Of a stretch of DNA of 64,000 nucleotides, positions 18,589 to 27,901 are shown in pieces. A program made the translations under genes and the position numbers. Origin of the DNA: Flavobacteriaceae bacterium D16 (lineage in GTDB: Bacteria > Bacteroidota > Bacteroidia > Flavobacteriales > Flavobacteriaceae); assembly GCA_021295155.1 (NCBI GenBank), contig JAJTJC010000036.1, positions 744,001-808,000 of the forward strand, in the 5' to 3' direction. The notes below the pieces were generated by a model. That model had not been told where the DNA came from and did no database searches. It was given only the letters and a program-made list of their open reading frames with translations. The first letter of the stretch is position 1. Every line of letters starts with the position of its first letter.

Positions 18589-19911
18589 ATGGCAATTGAT
18601 CTGAAAGAAAAACTGGTATCCTCCTTTATGGCCTTTGAGAACAGGGTAAATATTGACGATCCTGTTCACGAAATCCGCGTAGGAGCTATGAAGAATTTTG
18701 AAGCCAGGGGTTTTCCAACAAATAAGGAAGAGGCCTGGAAATATACCTCGCTGCGCAAACTGGAAAAGACCAACTTTAGTGTATTTCCTAAGAAATCAAA
18801 AACCCTTGGATACAAGGATGTTAAGAATCACTTCCTGCACGAGATAGACACTTACAAGATTGTCTTTGTCGATGGGGTATTCAGTTCCAATCTATCCGAA
18901 ACCACACATGAGGGAGTAGATGTTTGCCTGATGAGCTCTGCCCTTACGAAACCGATGTACCGTCAGCTAATTGAGCTGTATTTCAACAAGGCGGCCTCAA
19001 AAGAGGAACATTTGACTTCGCTGAATACGGCATTCAGCAAGGAGGGAGCTTATATCTATATTCCCAAGAACAAAGCCCCCTTAAAGCCTATTGAGATTGT
19101 TCACTTTGCCACCGGTAAAGAAGCTTCCCTAATGCTTCAACCGAGAAACCTGGTCATTGCCGAAGAGAATGCCGAGCTTCAAATCATTGAAAGTCATTTC
19201 AGTCTCACGGATAATGAAATTTTGACCAACGCCGTAACGGAGATCTTTGCTGCTGAAAATGCGATCGTAGATTATTACAAAGTTCAGAACGACAGGCATA
19301 CTTCATCGCTGATTGACAACACCTATATTGCTCAGAAATCTAAAAGCACGGTACGGGTACATACGTTCTCCTTTGGGGGAAAACTCACCCGCAACAATTT
19401 GAATTTCTATCAGCACGGTTCTCATATAGATTCTACTCTGAAAGGAGTTACCATAATAGGAGAGAAACAACATGTAGACCACCATACGCTGGTGCATCAT
19501 CAGCAGCCTGATAGCGAAAGCCACCAGGATTACAAGGGAATCTATGGGGAAAAATCAACAGGAGTATTCAATGGGAAGATCATTGTAGACAAAATTGCAC
19601 AGAAGACCAATGCTTTCCAGCAAAACAACAATATCCTCATAAGCGATAAAGCTACCATTAACACCAAGCCGCAGTTGGAGATCTTTGCTGATGACGTAAA
19701 GTGTTCTCACGGTTGTACGATAGGACAGCTGGATGAAGACGCGATGTTCTATTTGCAATCCCGGGGTATTCCCAAAAAGGAAGCCACTGCACTCCTAATG
19801 TACGCCTTTACGGACGATGTAATGAGCAGCGTTCGCATACCTGAGCTTAAAAACCGTATCAATAACCTGATTGCGGAAAAGCTGGGCGTGAAAATGGGGT
19901 TTGACCTATAA
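18589..19911 (+). CDS. sufD: Fe-S cluster assembly protein SufD
   Basis: 440 residues. Partner of SufB in the scaffold complex. The N-terminal part has NKEEAWKYTSLRKLEK, and the C-terminal beta-helix core has HHTLVHHQQPDSESHQDYKGIYGEKSTGVFNG, then QTNAFQQNNNILIS-like sequence, DDVKCSHGCTIGQLDEDAMFYLQSRGI, all typical of SufD. It is followed by sufS with a 19-base spacer to the chosen sufS start. Confidence 0.94.
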   Translation: MAIDLKEKLVSSFMAFENRVNIDDPVHEIRVGAMKNFEARGFPTNKEEAWKYTSLRKLEKTNFSVFPKKSKTLGYKDVKNHFLHEIDTYKIVFVDGVFSSNLSETTHEGVDVCLMSSALTKPMYRQLIELYFNKAASKEEHLTSLNTAFSKEGAYIYIPKNKAPLKPIEIVHFATGKEASLMLQPRNLVIAEENAELQIIESHFSLTDNEILTNAVTEIFAAENAIVDYYKVQNDRHTSSLIDNTYIAQKSKSTVRVHTFSFGGKLTRNNLNFYQHGSHIDSTLKGVTIIGEKQHVDHHTLVHHQQPDSESHQDYKGIYGEKSTGVFNGKIIVDKIAQKTNAFQQNNNILISDKATINTKPQLEIFADDVKCSHGCTIGQLDEDAMFYLQSRGIPKKEATALLMYAFTDDVMSSVRIPELKNRINNLIAEKLGVKMGFDL

Positions 19912-19930
19912 TTTAATATACTCGTACCCT

Positions 19931-21163
19931 ATGGCTGAAGCGAAGTCTGGGCTTGATATCACCACAATTCGTGAAGACTTTCCCATATTAAAAAGGGAAA
20001 TCCACGGCAGGCCTCTGGTATATCTGGATAATGCTGCCACTTCCCAGACCCCTCAACAGGTTATCGATGTAATTGTGGATTACTATTCCCGCTATAACGC
20101 CAACATCCACCGCGGGGTGCATACTCTTTCCCAGGAGGCTACAGTAGCCTATGAGAATGCGCGCCAAACACTTCAAAGACATTTTAATGCCCGTAAGGCT
20201 TATGAAATCATTTTCACCTCGGGGACTACTCATAGCATTAACTTGGTGGCAAATGGGTTTACCGGCTTTCTGAAGAAAGGAGATGAACTATTGGTTTCAG
20301 CTATGGAACATCATTCCAATATTGTACCCTGGCAAATGCTGTGTGAAAAGACCGGTGCTACATTAAAGGTAATCCCGATGAATACCAGAGGTGAACTTGT
20401 AATGGAGACCTTTCATGACCTCCTTAATGAAAATACCAGGCTGGTATTCTGCAACCATGTATCCAATGCTTTGGGTACCATTAATCCCATAGAAGAAATT
20501 ATAGAAGCGGCTCATGCAGCAGGGGCAGCAGTATTGATAGATGGGGCCCAGTCTGCCCCGCATATGAAGGTGGACCTGCAGGCACTCGATGTCGATTTTT
20601 ATACTGTGTCTGCTCATAAAGTATGTGGTCCCACTGGAATTGGGATGCTCTATGGCAAAGAAGAATGGTTAAACAGGATGCCACCGTATCAAGGTGGGGG
20701 GGAAATGATTGCTGAGGTGACATTTGAAAAAACCACCTATGCTGATTTACCTAATAAATTTGAAGCAGGGACTCCAAATATTTGTGGAGGTATTGCTTTT
20801 GGAGCGGCCATAGATTACCTAAATGAAATAGGCTTTGAAGTAATCGAGGCCTATGAGAATGACTTAATGGCCTATGCAACGGAACAATTACTCTCCATTG
20901 AAGGCCTTAAGATCTATGGAACAGCAGAGAATAAGACTTCTGTAATCTCCTTTAACGTGGAAGGGATACATCCCTATGATATCGGAACGCTACTGGATAA
21001 AATGGGCATCGCCGTAAGGACTGGGCAGCATTGTGCTCAGCCCATTATGGACTACTACCAGATCCCGGGAACCGTAAGGGCCAGTTTTAGCTTTTATAAT
21101 ACAAAGGAAGAAATAAATGTTCTGGTTGAAGGAGTAAAGCGCGCTGTGCAGATGCTTCAATAG
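19931..21163 (+). CDS. sufS: Cysteine desulfurase SufS
   Basis: 410 residues from ATG 19931; the frame runs upstream to 19901 within the end of sufD, but the family start fits MAEAKSGLDITTIREDFPIL. This PLP enzyme takes sulfur from cysteine for cluster assembly. The PLP lysine is in SAHKVCGPTGIGMLYG (about K229), the phosphate site is in FTSGTTHSINLVA, and the catalytic cysteine is in VRTGQHCAQPIMDY (about C368). The motif has GQHCA where many homologues have GHHCA. Its sulfur acceptor SufE is encoded downstream at 22965. Confidence 0.95.
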   Translation: MAEAKSGLDITTIREDFPILKREIHGRPLVYLDNAATSQTPQQVIDVIVDYYSRYNANIHRGVHTLSQEATVAYENARQTLQRHFNARKAYEIIFTSGTTHSINLVANGFTGFLKKGDELLVSAMEHHSNIVPWQMLCEKTGATLKVIPMNTRGELVMETFHDLLNENTRLVFCNHVSNALGTINPIEEIIEAAHAAGAAVLIDGAQSAPHMKVDLQALDVDFYTVSAHKVCGPTGIGMLYGKEEWLNRMPPYQGGGEMIAEVTFEKTTYADLPNKFEAGTPNICGGIAFGAAIDYLNEIGFEVIEAYENDLMAYATEQLLSIEGLKIYGTAENKTSVISFNVEGIHPYDIGTLLDKMGIAVRTGQHCAQPIMDYYQIPGTVRASFSFYNTKEEINVLVEGVKRAVQMLQ

Positions 21164-21322
21164 GTTTTTCCGCTATATAAGAATTCTTCATAAGCTGCCC
21201 GTATTTAATTGGACAGCTCCAAATCGTTTGCTTTTTGTCGAAAGTAAGCAGGCAAAGTCTTAAGATTTTGTTAAAAAATCCTATATTCAGCATCAGTATT
21301 AACCACTAAACACAAATTATTT

Positions 21323-22408
21323 ATGAAAAGAGTTTTGTTTTTTGGATCATTGATTGCGATGATCCTGGTCTCCTGTGAAAAGGATACGAATGAAACCGTA
21401 CTCCCCGAAACCCAGGAGATCCAGGTAGATATGAGCGACTTCTTCGTTTACACCGATGAATCTGATCCTGACAACACTGCAGCCAAAGGGCCCACGGGAA
21501 AGTCTTGTGCAACTATGAAAGTGCTAAACGAAAAACTAAGGGCAAATCCTGGCCTTGAGCAGCGTATGTATAATATCGAAAAGCATACCCGAACGTTTAT
21601 TGCTTCTAAAAAACCGGATAAGCCTGGAAATGGTAACGGCGGAGGTGGATCCGATGGAGGTGGCGGTGAAGAACCACCAGTTGATGATGGATTAGGCTTG
21701 GTCAATATCCCGGTAATAGTGCACGTTATTTACAGCAACTCAAATGAAAACATCAGTGATACCCAGATTAATTCCCAGATTGCAGTTTTGAATGATGACT
21801 TCAATGCCAGCAATAACGATGTTAATCAGGTTCCGGGCGAATTTTCTGCCCTGGTAGCTGATAGTGATTTCAACTTCTCATTATCACAGGTAGTTCGGGT
21901 TTCTTCTTCAAGAACCTCATGGGGAACTAATGATGCTATGAAGTTTTCTTCTAATGGAGGATCGGATGCGATTACTCCAGATACCCATCTCAATATCTGG
22001 GTATGTAATATTGGAGGTGGAATTCTGGGTTATGCGCAGTTTCCAGGAGGAAATGCGGCTACTGACGGGATCGTAGTTTCCCCTCAATATTTTGGCACCA
22101 CCGGCTTTGTTTCTGCTCCCTTCGATGGAGGTCGTACTACAACTCATGAAGTTGGACACTGGTTAAACTTAAGGCATATCTGGGGTGACGGAAGATGTAA
22201 CAGGGATGATTTTGTTGCGGATACACCAAGATCTGACCGACCTAATTACGGATGCCCTTCATATCCTACAGCACATTGCAGGTCTAATGATATGACCATG
22301 AATTACATGGATTATGTTAATGATGACTGTATGTATATGTTTTCCAACGGACAGAAGGAACGTATGCGTGCCATATTTACGCCTGGAGGTCCCAGAGACA
22401 GCTTTTAA
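21323..22408 (+). CDS. M43 (pappalysin/cytophagalysin) zinc metalloprotease lipoprotein
   Basis: 361 residues. Lipoprotein signal ending LVSC, a disordered glycine/proline linker around residues 95-130, then the protease domain. The zinc site is HEVGHWLNLRHIWGD near 275-289, and the Met-turn region is TMNYMDYVNDDCMYMFSNGQ. Paired cysteines near the active site are also typical of M43. These enzymes are extracellular proteases. The gene has 159 bases of upstream DNA after sufS and a terminator just after it, so it is probably an independent unit inserted in the suf region. Confidence 0.85.
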   Translation: MKRVLFFGSLIAMILVSCEKDTNETVLPETQEIQVDMSDFFVYTDESDPDNTAAKGPTGKSCATMKVLNEKLRANPGLEQRMYNIEKHTRTFIASKKPDKPGNGNGGGGSDGGGGEEPPVDDGLGLVNIPVIVHVIYSNSNENISDTQINSQIAVLNDDFNASNNDVNQVPGEFSALVADSDFNFSLSQVVRVSSSRTSWGTNDAMKFSSNGGSDAITPDTHLNIWVCNIGGGILGYAQFPGGNAATDGIVVSPQYFGTTGFVSAPFDGGRTTTHEVGHWLNLRHIWGDGRCNRDDFVADTPRSDRPNYGCPSYPTAHCRSNDMTMNYMDYVNDDCMYMFSNGQKERMRAIFTPGGPRDSF

Positions 22409-22431
22409 ACTAATTACAGATTTTGATTCAT

Positions 22432-22460
22432 AAAAAAGGCACCATAAAGGTGTCTTTTTT
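22432..22460 (+). terminator. Rho-independent terminator after the M43 protease gene
   Basis: GGCACC and GGTGTC pair around an ATAAA loop (one G-T pair), flanked by six A before and six T after. It lies 24 bases after the protease stop and is followed by the next small gene. The A/T flanks make it potentially active on both strands. Confidence 0.75.
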
Positions 22461-22494
22461 TATACTTTGCTATGCTTTTACTAATAACTCTACT

Positions 22495-22926
22495 ATGCGA
22501 TTACTTTTCCTGATACTATTATTCCTGCCAGTTGATAACTGTAAGGACAAACCAAACCTGAGCAATGATATAAATAAGCTGATCTACAAGGTTTCATCCA
22601 GGGGGTATTACCGTTATATCGAGATTGACAAGAATCAGATTAATGTGTCAGATAATAAAGAAATGGATAATCCTTCATCTGGGGAGATAAGTTTAGAAAC
22701 CTGGCAAAGTTTAGTTCTGAAACTGGAAGACCTGAAAATTGAAAATTTAAGTTCGTTGAATACCTCTACGGAAGAAAGCGCATTGGATCGATCCCTGGTA
22801 GGAGAACTTACTGTCTATGTGGGTCAATACACCTATTCTTCTCCCATGTTTGACCATAGCAATCCCCCGGACGAATTAAAGGGATTGATTTCCCAAATGA
22901 CGGCATTGGCAGAAACTGTTGAATGA
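22495..22926 (+). CDS. Small exported protein, unknown function
   Basis: 143 residues from ATG 22495. The frame is open further upstream to 22423, but that part covers the terminator hairpin, so the later start is preferred. It begins with a hydrophobic segment (MRLLFLILLFLPVDNCKDK) that may be a lipoprotein signal with an unusual lipobox. The remaining part is acidic and mixed alpha/beta, with no motif I recognise. It stands between the protease and sufE. Confidence 0.6.
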   Translation: MRLLFLILLFLPVDNCKDKPNLSNDINKLIYKVSSRGYYRYIEIDKNQINVSDNKEMDNPSSGEISLETWQSLVLKLEDLKIENLSSLNTSTEESALDRSLVGELTVYVGQYTYSSPMFDHSNPPDELKGLISQMTALAETVE

Positions 22927-22964
22927 CCGGTTTACATGTCGTATTTTTGCTAAAATTTTAAAGC

Positions 22965-23387
22965 ATGACTATTCAGGAAAATCAGGCTGAGATTATTGAG
23001 GAGTTTTCCATGTTCGATGATTGGATGCAACGCTATGAATACATGATCGAACTGGGGAAATCACTGCCGCTGATCGATGAACTTTACAAGACGGATGACA
23101 ATATCATCAAAGGATGCCAGAGCAAAGTATGGGTGCATGCGGAGCTCGAAGGGGATAAACTGGTCTTTACTGCAGATAGCGACGCTATTATTACCAAAGG
23201 GATAATTGCCATTCTTATACGAGCATTCAGCAATCAGAAACCTAAGGACATTATTGATGCCGATACGGCCTTTATCGACGAAATTGGACTGAAGGAGCAT
23301 TTGTCCCCTACCCGGGCTAATGGACTGGTGAGTATGATCAAGCAATTGAAGATGTATGCAATTGCTTATCAAACCCAATTGAATTAA
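22965..23387 (+). CDS. sufE: SufE sulfur acceptor
   Basis: 140 residues. Accepts persulfide sulfur from SufS and transfers it to the scaffold. The active cysteine is C51 in IIKGCQSKVWVHAEL. The family's later segment LSPTRANGLVSMIKQLKMYA is also intact. It lies 11 bases before sufT, so sufE-sufT-DUF2480 look like one unit. Confidence 0.94.
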   Translation: MTIQENQAEIIEEFSMFDDWMQRYEYMIELGKSLPLIDELYKTDDNIIKGCQSKVWVHAELEGDKLVFTADSDAIITKGIIAILIRAFSNQKPKDIIDADTAFIDEIGLKEHLSPTRANGLVSMIKQLKMYAIAYQTQLN

Positions 23388-23398
23388 GAAATATCACT

Positions 23399-23725
23399 AT
23401 GAGCGAAGTTGTAAGAGATACACAAGAGTTGGGGGAAAAGATCGTGAGGGTTTTAAAGACCATCTATGATCCTGAGATCCCTGTAGATATATATGAACTG
23501 GGCCTTATCTATGACGTTTTCGTTAATGAGGAAAACGATGTAAAGATCCTCATGACACTCACCTCACCCAACTGCCCGGTTGCAGAATCACTCCCCGTGG
23601 AAGTAGAGGAAAAGGTAAAATCCCTGGACCTCGTAAAAGGAGCAGTGGTAGAAATAACTTTTGATCCGCCCTGGACGCAAGACCTGATGAGTGAGGAAGC
23701 CAAGCTCGAGCTGGGACTTCTATAA
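23399..23725 (+). CDS. sufT: SufT-like (DUF59/MIP18) Fe-S maturation protein
   Basis: 108 residues, a single DUF59 domain. Such proteins help maturation of Fe-S proteins. Motifs: LKTIYDPEIPVDIYELGLIYDV near 18-39, LTSPNCPVAESLP with the conserved cysteine, and VVEITFDPPWTQDLMSEEAKLELG. The family also includes PaaD-like proteins, but the position right after sufE supports the SUF role. Confidence 0.88.
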   Translation: MSEVVRDTQELGEKIVRVLKTIYDPEIPVDIYELGLIYDVFVNEENDVKILMTLTSPNCPVAESLPVEVEEKVKSLDLVKGAVVEITFDPPWTQDLMSEEAKLELGLL

Positions 23726-23748
23726 TTTCTTTATTATCCACTATTCTC

Positions 23749-24252
23749 ATGTCTGAAATTGTTAACCGCGTAGCCCAAAGCAAACTGGTCACCTTTGATC
23801 TAGAGGAGTACTACCCTGAAGGACCCAGAATGATATTAGATATCAAAGACTGGTTGTACGAGGGCCTTATCTTAAAAGAAAAGGAATTTCGTGCTCATGC
23901 CGAGGCACATGACTGGTCTGCTTACAAGGATGCTTTTGTGGCTTTACAGTGTTCCTCTGATGCGATTGTTCCCGGATGGGCGTTTATGTTGATAACTTCG
24001 CGTCTGCAACCCTATGCCAAACAGGTGGTTTTAGGAGATCAGGAAGCCCTGGAAACAGCCCTCTATCAAAAGGTAATTGAGGATTTAGAAACAGAGCAGT
24101 TCCGGGATAAACCGGTAATAATAAAAGGGTGTACCAATAAACCTGTCCCCAAAAATGCCTACCTGTGGGCTACTGCCAAGATACAGCAGGTAGCTAAAAG
24201 TGTCATGTATGGAGAAGCCTGTTCATCTGTGCCTTTGTTTAAGCGTAAATAG
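23749..24252 (+). CDS. DUF2480 family protein
   Basis: 167 residues. The sequence VNRVAQSKLVTFDLEEYYPEGPRMILDIKDWLYEGLILKEKEFR matches DUF2480, a Bacteroidota family usually found close to suf genes. A cysteine pattern (KGCTNKPVPKNAYLW, EACSSVPLFKRK) is seen, but there is no known function. It is 23 bases after sufT. The repeated genetic link to SUF suggests a part in Fe-S metabolism, which is inference. Confidence 0.85.
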   Translation: MSEIVNRVAQSKLVTFDLEEYYPEGPRMILDIKDWLYEGLILKEKEFRAHAEAHDWSAYKDAFVALQCSSDAIVPGWAFMLITSRLQPYAKQVVLGDQEALETALYQKVIEDLETEQFRDKPVIIKGCTNKPVPKNAYLWATAKIQQVAKSVMYGEACSSVPLFKRK

Positions 24253-24326
24253 TGTTTATAAAGCTGGATACTTATCAACATTTACTACTTTAGCGGTTGA
24301 TAAGCTTTTAATAAAACCTTACAATT

Positions 24327-25253
24327 ATGAAAAAATTAATAATCCCCTTTTTATTCCTTTTTGGGTTTTCGCTGGGAATGGCCCAAACTGAAGCAGAACT
24401 TAAAAGTGACCTGGCAAACAAGAAAGATTCTATAGCGGCCATCCAATCCAGGGCAGATGCCATTCAGGCAAAAATAGATGCCTTGCCAGGATGGAAAATA
24501 GGCGCTTTTGGAACCATAGGGGGTAACCTCTCCAACTTCAACAATTGGTATGCCCAGGGTATTCCTAACAACGAATCTGGAAATATCGGATTTACAGTAA
24601 ATGCGTTTGCCAACTTAAAGCAGGAAAAGTTTTTCTGGCGTAATAATGTCAATATGAATTTCAGCTGGGTAAAGTTTGATGACAAAGACGACCCAACAGA
24701 TTCTGAGGACTTCAGGCAGGCTACGGATGTATTTAATATTTCTTCCCTCTATGGAAGGAATATCACTAAGACACTGGCTGTTTCTGCGCTTGGAGAATAC
24801 CGGACTACCATTCTCAGTAACTTCAACGATCCCGGATACCTCGATATAGGAACTGGTATTACCTGGACCCCGATTACGGATTTGGTTGTGGTAATACACC
24901 CACTTAACTATAACTTCGTTTTCAGCAGCGAAGATTCAATTTTTGATTCCTCTTTTGGGGCAAAGATCGTGGCAGATTATACCCGGAGCATCGGGGCAAT
25001 TAACTTCAAAACCAATCTCTCCATGTTCCAAAGTTATAAGGACAGTAACTTGTCTAACTGGACCTGGATTAACTCCTTTAGTTATACCCTCTGGAAGATG
25101 ATAGGTGTTGGATTTGACTTTGGTTTAAGGAGCAACAAGCAGGAGGCTCTGAATTATGCCATAAACACCCTGGGAGATACAACAGCTACATTTGACAGCA
25201 TCGACAATGATTTGCAGACGTATTGGACTTTAGGACTGAGCTATAAATTCTAA
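24327..25253 (+). CDS. DUF3078 outer-membrane-like protein
   Basis: 308 residues. Signal peptide MKKLIIPFLFLFGFSLGMAQ, a short coiled-coil-like segment (about 20-50, ELKSDLANKKDSIAAIQSRA), then a beta-rich domain with alternating aromatic residues and a C-terminal aromatic strand ending in YWTLGLSYKF. This fits the DUF3078 family, predicted outer-membrane proteins of Bacteroidota. It is 74 bases after DUF2480 and followed by a strong terminator. Function unknown. Confidence 0.85.
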   Translation: MKKLIIPFLFLFGFSLGMAQTEAELKSDLANKKDSIAAIQSRADAIQAKIDALPGWKIGAFGTIGGNLSNFNNWYAQGIPNNESGNIGFTVNAFANLKQEKFFWRNNVNMNFSWVKFDDKDDPTDSEDFRQATDVFNISSLYGRNITKTLAVSALGEYRTTILSNFNDPGYLDIGTGITWTPITDLVVVIHPLNYNFVFSSEDSIFDSSFGAKIVADYTRSIGAINFKTNLSMFQSYKDSNLSNWTWINSFSYTLWKMIGVGFDFGLRSNKQEALNYAINTLGDTTATFDSIDNDLQTYWTLGLSYKF

Positions 25254-25272
25254 ATAATTAGGATCTTGAAAT

Positions 25273-25302
25273 AAAAAAGCCCTGAATTTTCAGGGCTTTT
25301 TT
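25273..25302 (+). terminator. Strong bidirectional terminator
   Basis: AAAAAA GCCCTGAA TT TTCAGGGC TTTTTT: a perfect stem with A and T tracts on both sides. It ends the DUF3078 gene on the plus strand and can also stop transcription from hflX on the minus strand, which otherwise shows no closer terminator. Confidence 0.93.
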
Positions 25303-25508
25303 GATAAGTAGGATTCGGTAAATTGGGGTTTCGCTTTCCTAAGCTTAATGGGTTAAGTGTCATTTGGGGTTATCACTTAAACTTATTCAAATATAGATCG
25401 GCAACTTCTTCAACTATAATTTATGTTGTGAAGCAGCCCTAAAATGTTGCGAAAAATATAAGCGGTCAATTTCTTAGATGAACGACCCAGGCGAGAGCTT
25501 ATTTATCG

Positions 25509-26720
25509 CTAATATTCATCCAGATTTTCAGGGTAGAGGAAGTTATTATAGGGGAATCTGTCTACATGAATTTCCCTTACGGCGTGATAAACCCGCTTTC
25601 GGAAAGTATCCAGGTTTTCCTTATTCAGCGCAGAAATAAAGACGGCATTACCACTCATCTTTCTCATCCAGGTTTTCTTCCAGTCGGCAATTGTAAAATG
25701 CTTTGAGGTTCTCACAGTTTCCAGATCATCTTCCTCGATCTCTTCCGCCTGGTACAGGTCGATCTTATTGAAGATCATAATCGTCGATTTTTCAGCACAA
25801 CCAATTTCACCGAGGATCTGATTTACAGATTCGATATGATCCTCAAAATTGGGATGTGAAATATCAACTACATGCAGCAGGAGGTCGGCTTCACGTACTT
25901 CGTCCAGCGTACTTTTAAAACTCTCCACCAATTGGGTGGGCAGCTTTCGGATAAAACCAACCGTATCGCTCAGCAGAAATGGAAGGTTTCCGAGGACTAC
26001 CTTTCGAACGGTAGTGTCCAGGGTAGCGAACAGTTTATTTTCAGCAAAGACCTCACTCTTGCTAATCACATTCATTAGCGTAGACTTACCAACATTAGTA
26101 TATCCTACCAATGCTACCCGAACCAGTGCTCCTCTGTTACCGCGCTGGGTCTCCATCTGCTTGTCTATCTTCATCAGTTTTTTCTTCAGCAGGGAAATGC
26201 GGTCCCGTACAATTCTACGGTCTGTTTCAATTTCAGTTTCACCCGGGCCTCGCATACCAATACCCCCCCTTTGTCTTTCAAGGTGAGTCCAAAGTCCGGT
26301 AAGTCGCGGCAGCAAATATTCATATTGGGCCAACTCTACCTGGGTCCGGGCATAGCTCGTCTGTGCACGTTGTGCAAAAATATCCAGGATCAAACCCGTT
26401 CTGTCCAGTATTTTGCAGCGTAATTGTTTCTCAATGTTACGTTGTTGTACCGGACTTAACTCATCATCAAATATTACGGAACCAATTTCATTCTCCTTGA
26501 CAAATTGCTCTACCTCTTCCAATTTACCACTGCCAATAAAAGTTCGTGCGTTGGGTACATCAACCTTTTGGGTATATCGTTTTACGACCTCTCCACCGGC
26601 AGTATAGGTCAGAAACTCCAGTTCATCCAGATATTCCTTTACCTTTTCCTCATCTTGCTGGCGGTTGATTATCCCAATGAGGACTGCTTTCTCGTACGTT
26701 GTTGTTTTCTTTTCTAACAT
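25509..26720 (-). CDS. hflX: GTPase HflX
   Basis: 403 residues. Ribosome-associated GTPase, involved in splitting stalled or stressed ribosomes. The N-terminal HflX domain (1-185) includes FDDELSPVQQRNIEKQL and the RGGIGMRGPGETEIETDRR linker. The GTPase domain has G1 LVGYTNVGKSTLMN, G3 SDTVGFIRKLP and G4 NKIDL. Length is normal. The 255 bases between its end and DUF3078 hold the terminator and a 7-bp inverted repeat (TTAAGTG at 25353, CACTTAA at 25374). Confidence 0.94.
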   Translation of the reverse strand: MLEKKTTTYEKAVLIGIINRQQDEEKVKEYLDELEFLTYTAGGEVVKRYTQKVDVPNARTFIGSGKLEEVEQFVKENEIGSVIFDDELSPVQQRNIEKQLRCKILDRTGLILDIFAQRAQTSYARTQVELAQYEYLLPRLTGLWTHLERQRGGIGMRGPGETEIETDRRIVRDRISLLKKKLMKIDKQMETQRGNRGALVRVALVGYTNVGKSTLMNVISKSEVFAENKLFATLDTTVRKVVLGNLPFLLSDTVGFIRKLPTQLVESFKSTLDEVREADLLLHVVDISHPNFEDHIESVNQILGEIGCAEKSTIMIFNKIDLYQAEEIEEDDLETVRTSKHFTIADWKKTWMRKMSGNAVFISALNKENLDTFRKRVYHAVREIHVDRFPYNNFLYPENLDEY

Positions 26721-26736
26721 TTGGAGCTTTAAATTG

Positions 26737-26744
26737 CAAATCTA
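26737..26744 (-). promoter_or_regulatory. Candidate -7 element of hflX
   Basis: On the minus strand TAGATTTG matches TAnnTTTG 17 bases before the hflX start. No clear -33 element at the right distance. Confidence 0.35.
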
Positions 26745-26805
26745 AGCATTAGCTGCCAAGTGATTTTCTTATTTTAGGGCATTAGCCCCTAATGGGATAT
26801 AAATT

Positions 26806-27771
26806 ATGTTTTTCAAACGCCGCACCCCGACAAATACCTTTACCCTTGGTTTCTACAACCTGGAGAATATTTTTGATACCCAGGATGATCCCAGAACCCT
26901 TGATGATGATTTTACGCCCAAAGGCCCCAAAAAGTGGACTAAAAAACGCTATCAGCGTAAACTTCGGAAGCTGGCAGAAACCATCCACAAGGTAGGGAAA
27001 ATAACGTCTGGCGGGATACCTGCAATTATGGGGGTGGCTGAAGTAGAGAACAGAAAGGTGCTACAGGATCTGATCAATACCAAACCACTGAATCGCTATT
27101 CCATAGGTATCGCTCATCACGATTCTCCGGATGAACGCGGAATAGATACAGCTCTACTATATGACCAGAGCTGTTTTGAATTGAGTCATTCTGAAGCGAT
27201 TCCTCTTTTGGTACACAATGATGAAGGAGTCCGTGATTATACCCGTGATATCCTCTATGTGTCTGGAAAATTAAACGGGGAAGATCTTCATATTTTTGTC
27301 AATCACTGGCCTTCACGCCGCCGTGGGGCAGAGGAAACGGAAGCTAGGAGGTTGACTGCTTCAGAAACACTTGCTGGTTTTGTTATGGATATGTATAACA
27401 AGATGGACCAGCCGAATATTCTAATTATGGGAGATTTTAATGATGGCCCTGAAGCGAAGAGTATACAACAGTTGAAGAGCAGTCTGGAGCTCTATAACCC
27501 CATGGAAAAATTAGCATCCCCTGAACGTGGGAGCGCCAATTACCGCAGGAGTTGGTCCCTTTTCGACCAGATCCTGATCTCCCATAGCTTCTTCAATTAC
27601 CAGAAAGGGACCCACAGCTTTACGCATGCCAACATTTTTGATGCCCATTTCCTTAAAGAATGGAGAGGGCGTTATCGGGGAAACCCTTTTCGCACCTATG
27701 TTGGCAAGAAATACCTTGGTGGGTACAGTGACCATTTTCCTGTATATGTCCAACTAAAATTGAATTCCTGA
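26806..27771 (+). CDS. Endonuclease/exonuclease/phosphatase family protein
   Basis: 321 residues, no signal peptide. The EEP fold motifs are present: FYNLENIFDTQDDPRT near the N-terminus, IMGVAEVENRKVLQDLI with the metal-binding glutamate, HWPSRRRG, LIMGDFNDGPEAKS and the C-terminal GGYSDHFPVYVQLK catalytic Asp-His. Such proteins cleave phosphodiester or phosphate esters; the substrate is not clear. It lies 7 bases before the long haloperoxidase frame, though the real start of that gene is probably later. Confidence 0.85.
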   Translation: MFFKRRTPTNTFTLGFYNLENIFDTQDDPRTLDDDFTPKGPKKWTKKRYQRKLRKLAETIHKVGKITSGGIPAIMGVAEVENRKVLQDLINTKPLNRYSIGIAHHDSPDERGIDTALLYDQSCFELSHSEAIPLLVHNDEGVRDYTRDILYVSGKLNGEDLHIFVNHWPSRRRGAEETEARRLTASETLAGFVMDMYNKMDQPNILIMGDFNDGPEAKSIQQLKSSLELYNPMEKLASPERGSANYRRSWSLFDQILISHSFFNYQKGTHSFTHANIFDAHFLKEWRGRYRGNPFRTYVGKKYLGGYSDHFPVYVQLKLNS

Positions 27772-27901
27772 GGCCATAATGATTAATTATATCCGCGGGA
27801 TATGGTTAAATCGAATAAATATACTACCCATAGCGGTCTCTTTGTCCATCTCTAATCTTATTCTTATTATTACCACGGAGAATGAATCAGGATTCATAAG
27901 G

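Noticed and set aside
21323-22408. M43 protease motif HExxHxxNxxH with Asn where Gly is common
   Set aside because: I recall this variant (HEVGHWLNLRH) in many flavobacterial M43 proteases, so it is not treated as a damaged site.
25353-25380. TTAAGTG / CACTTAA inverted repeat
   Set aside because: Only 7 bases with a 14-base loop and no T-run; likely chance, although it is near the hflX end.
25849-26286. 145-codon plus-strand frame within hflX
   Set aside because: Shadow of hflX, with arginine/serine-rich sequence typical of the reverse strand.
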